Origin: Bacillota bacterium
Lineage (GTDB): Bacteria; Bacillota; Clostridia; Oscillospirales; JAKOTC01
Direction of reading: 5' to 3'
Assembly (NCBI GenBank): GCA_029776465.1
Contig: JAKOTC010000184.1
Span: 1 to 6,398 of the forward strand
Length of the DNA: 6,398 bases
The notes under the pieces are model-generated. The model was not told where the DNA came from. It saw nothing but the letters and a program-made list of their open reading frames with translations, and did no database searches. Below are positions 6,354 to 6,398 of this stretch, piece after piece. The position numbers were made by a program, and so were the translations under genes. Positions within the stretch are counted from its first letter, which is position 1; each line of letters opens with the position of its first letter.

Positions 6354-6382
6354 ATTATACGCCTGATATTAAAAAAATTCAT
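6354..6382 (-). promoter_or_regulatory. Predicted promoter of the riboswitch-chemoreceptor unit
   Basis: On the minus strand a perfect TATAAT lies at 6359-6354. The matching sigma-A -35 at 17 bp is poor (ATGAAT, 6382-6377). The same area can be read as a motility sigma factor (sigma-D/sigma-28) promoter: TGAA (6381-6378), 15-bp spacer, GCGTATAA (6362-6355). That is 3 of 4 and 6 of 8 matches to TAAA-N15-GCCGATAA. Either way the start would be near 6347, about 25 nt before the aptamer. Confidence 0.55.
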
Positions 6383-6398
6383 AGCTTTTTCAATAAAA

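Noticed and set aside
6179..6382. 67-codon minus-strand ORF in the leader
   Set aside because: It spans the promoter, aptamer and terminator; the conserved signal here is RNA structure, so I read it as a chance frame.
1..6398. CRISPR array, insertion sequence, tRNA or rRNA
   Set aside because: I saw no regularly spaced repeats, transposase motifs with terminal repeats, or cloverleaf and rRNA signatures on either strand.

Overview
The window looks like chromosomal DNA from a low-oxygen, motile Clostridia-type member of the Bacillota, perhaps Oscillospiraceae-like. The reasons are strong AGGAGG-type ribosome binding sites, hairpin plus T-tract terminators, a MutS2 protein, a clostridial-style glycolipid glycosyltransferase, and a chemoreceptor under a cyclic-di-GMP riboswitch. 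The genes are GC-rich and the spacers clearly AT-richer. This placement is inference from gene content; there is no rRNA or other strict marker.

Layout from left to right. (1) Positions 1-1354, plus strand: the 3' part of mutS2 (Walker B side of the ATPase, coiled coil, SH3-like segment, C-terminal Smr domain), closed by a strong terminator at 1395-1425. (2) Positions 1426-1940: a spacer of about 515 bp without a convincing gene, holding one imperfect inverted repeat and one doubtful 29-codon ORF. (3) Positions 1941-3912: a promoter, a two-domain enzyme gene (GT4 glycosyltransferase fused to a PlsC-type acyltransferase; real start 2056) and a terminator. (4) Positions 3927-4154, minus strand: the C-terminal third of a GNAT acetyltransferase with its front missing, read as a gene fossil between the terminators of two convergent genes. 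(5) Positions 4154-6398, minus strand: a complete regulated chemotaxis unit. In transcription order it has a promoter, a 20-bp dyad near the transcription start, a c-di-GMP-I (GEMM) aptamer, an antiterminator/terminator switch, a ribosome binding site, a dCache-HAMP-MCP receptor gene and a final terminator.

The most informative part is the right end. Aptamer strand P1 and an alternative long pairing compete for overlapping bases, and the alternative pairing would consume the 5' arm of the terminator. This predicts an OFF switch: high c-di-GMP stops transcription before the receptor gene, in keeping with the usual sessile/motile logic. The glycosyltransferase-acyltransferase fusion suggests that one polypeptide carries out two steps of membrane glycolipid assembly; its exact substrates cannot be read from sequence. 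The riboswitch class and all the domain families are known; I see no wholly new system here.
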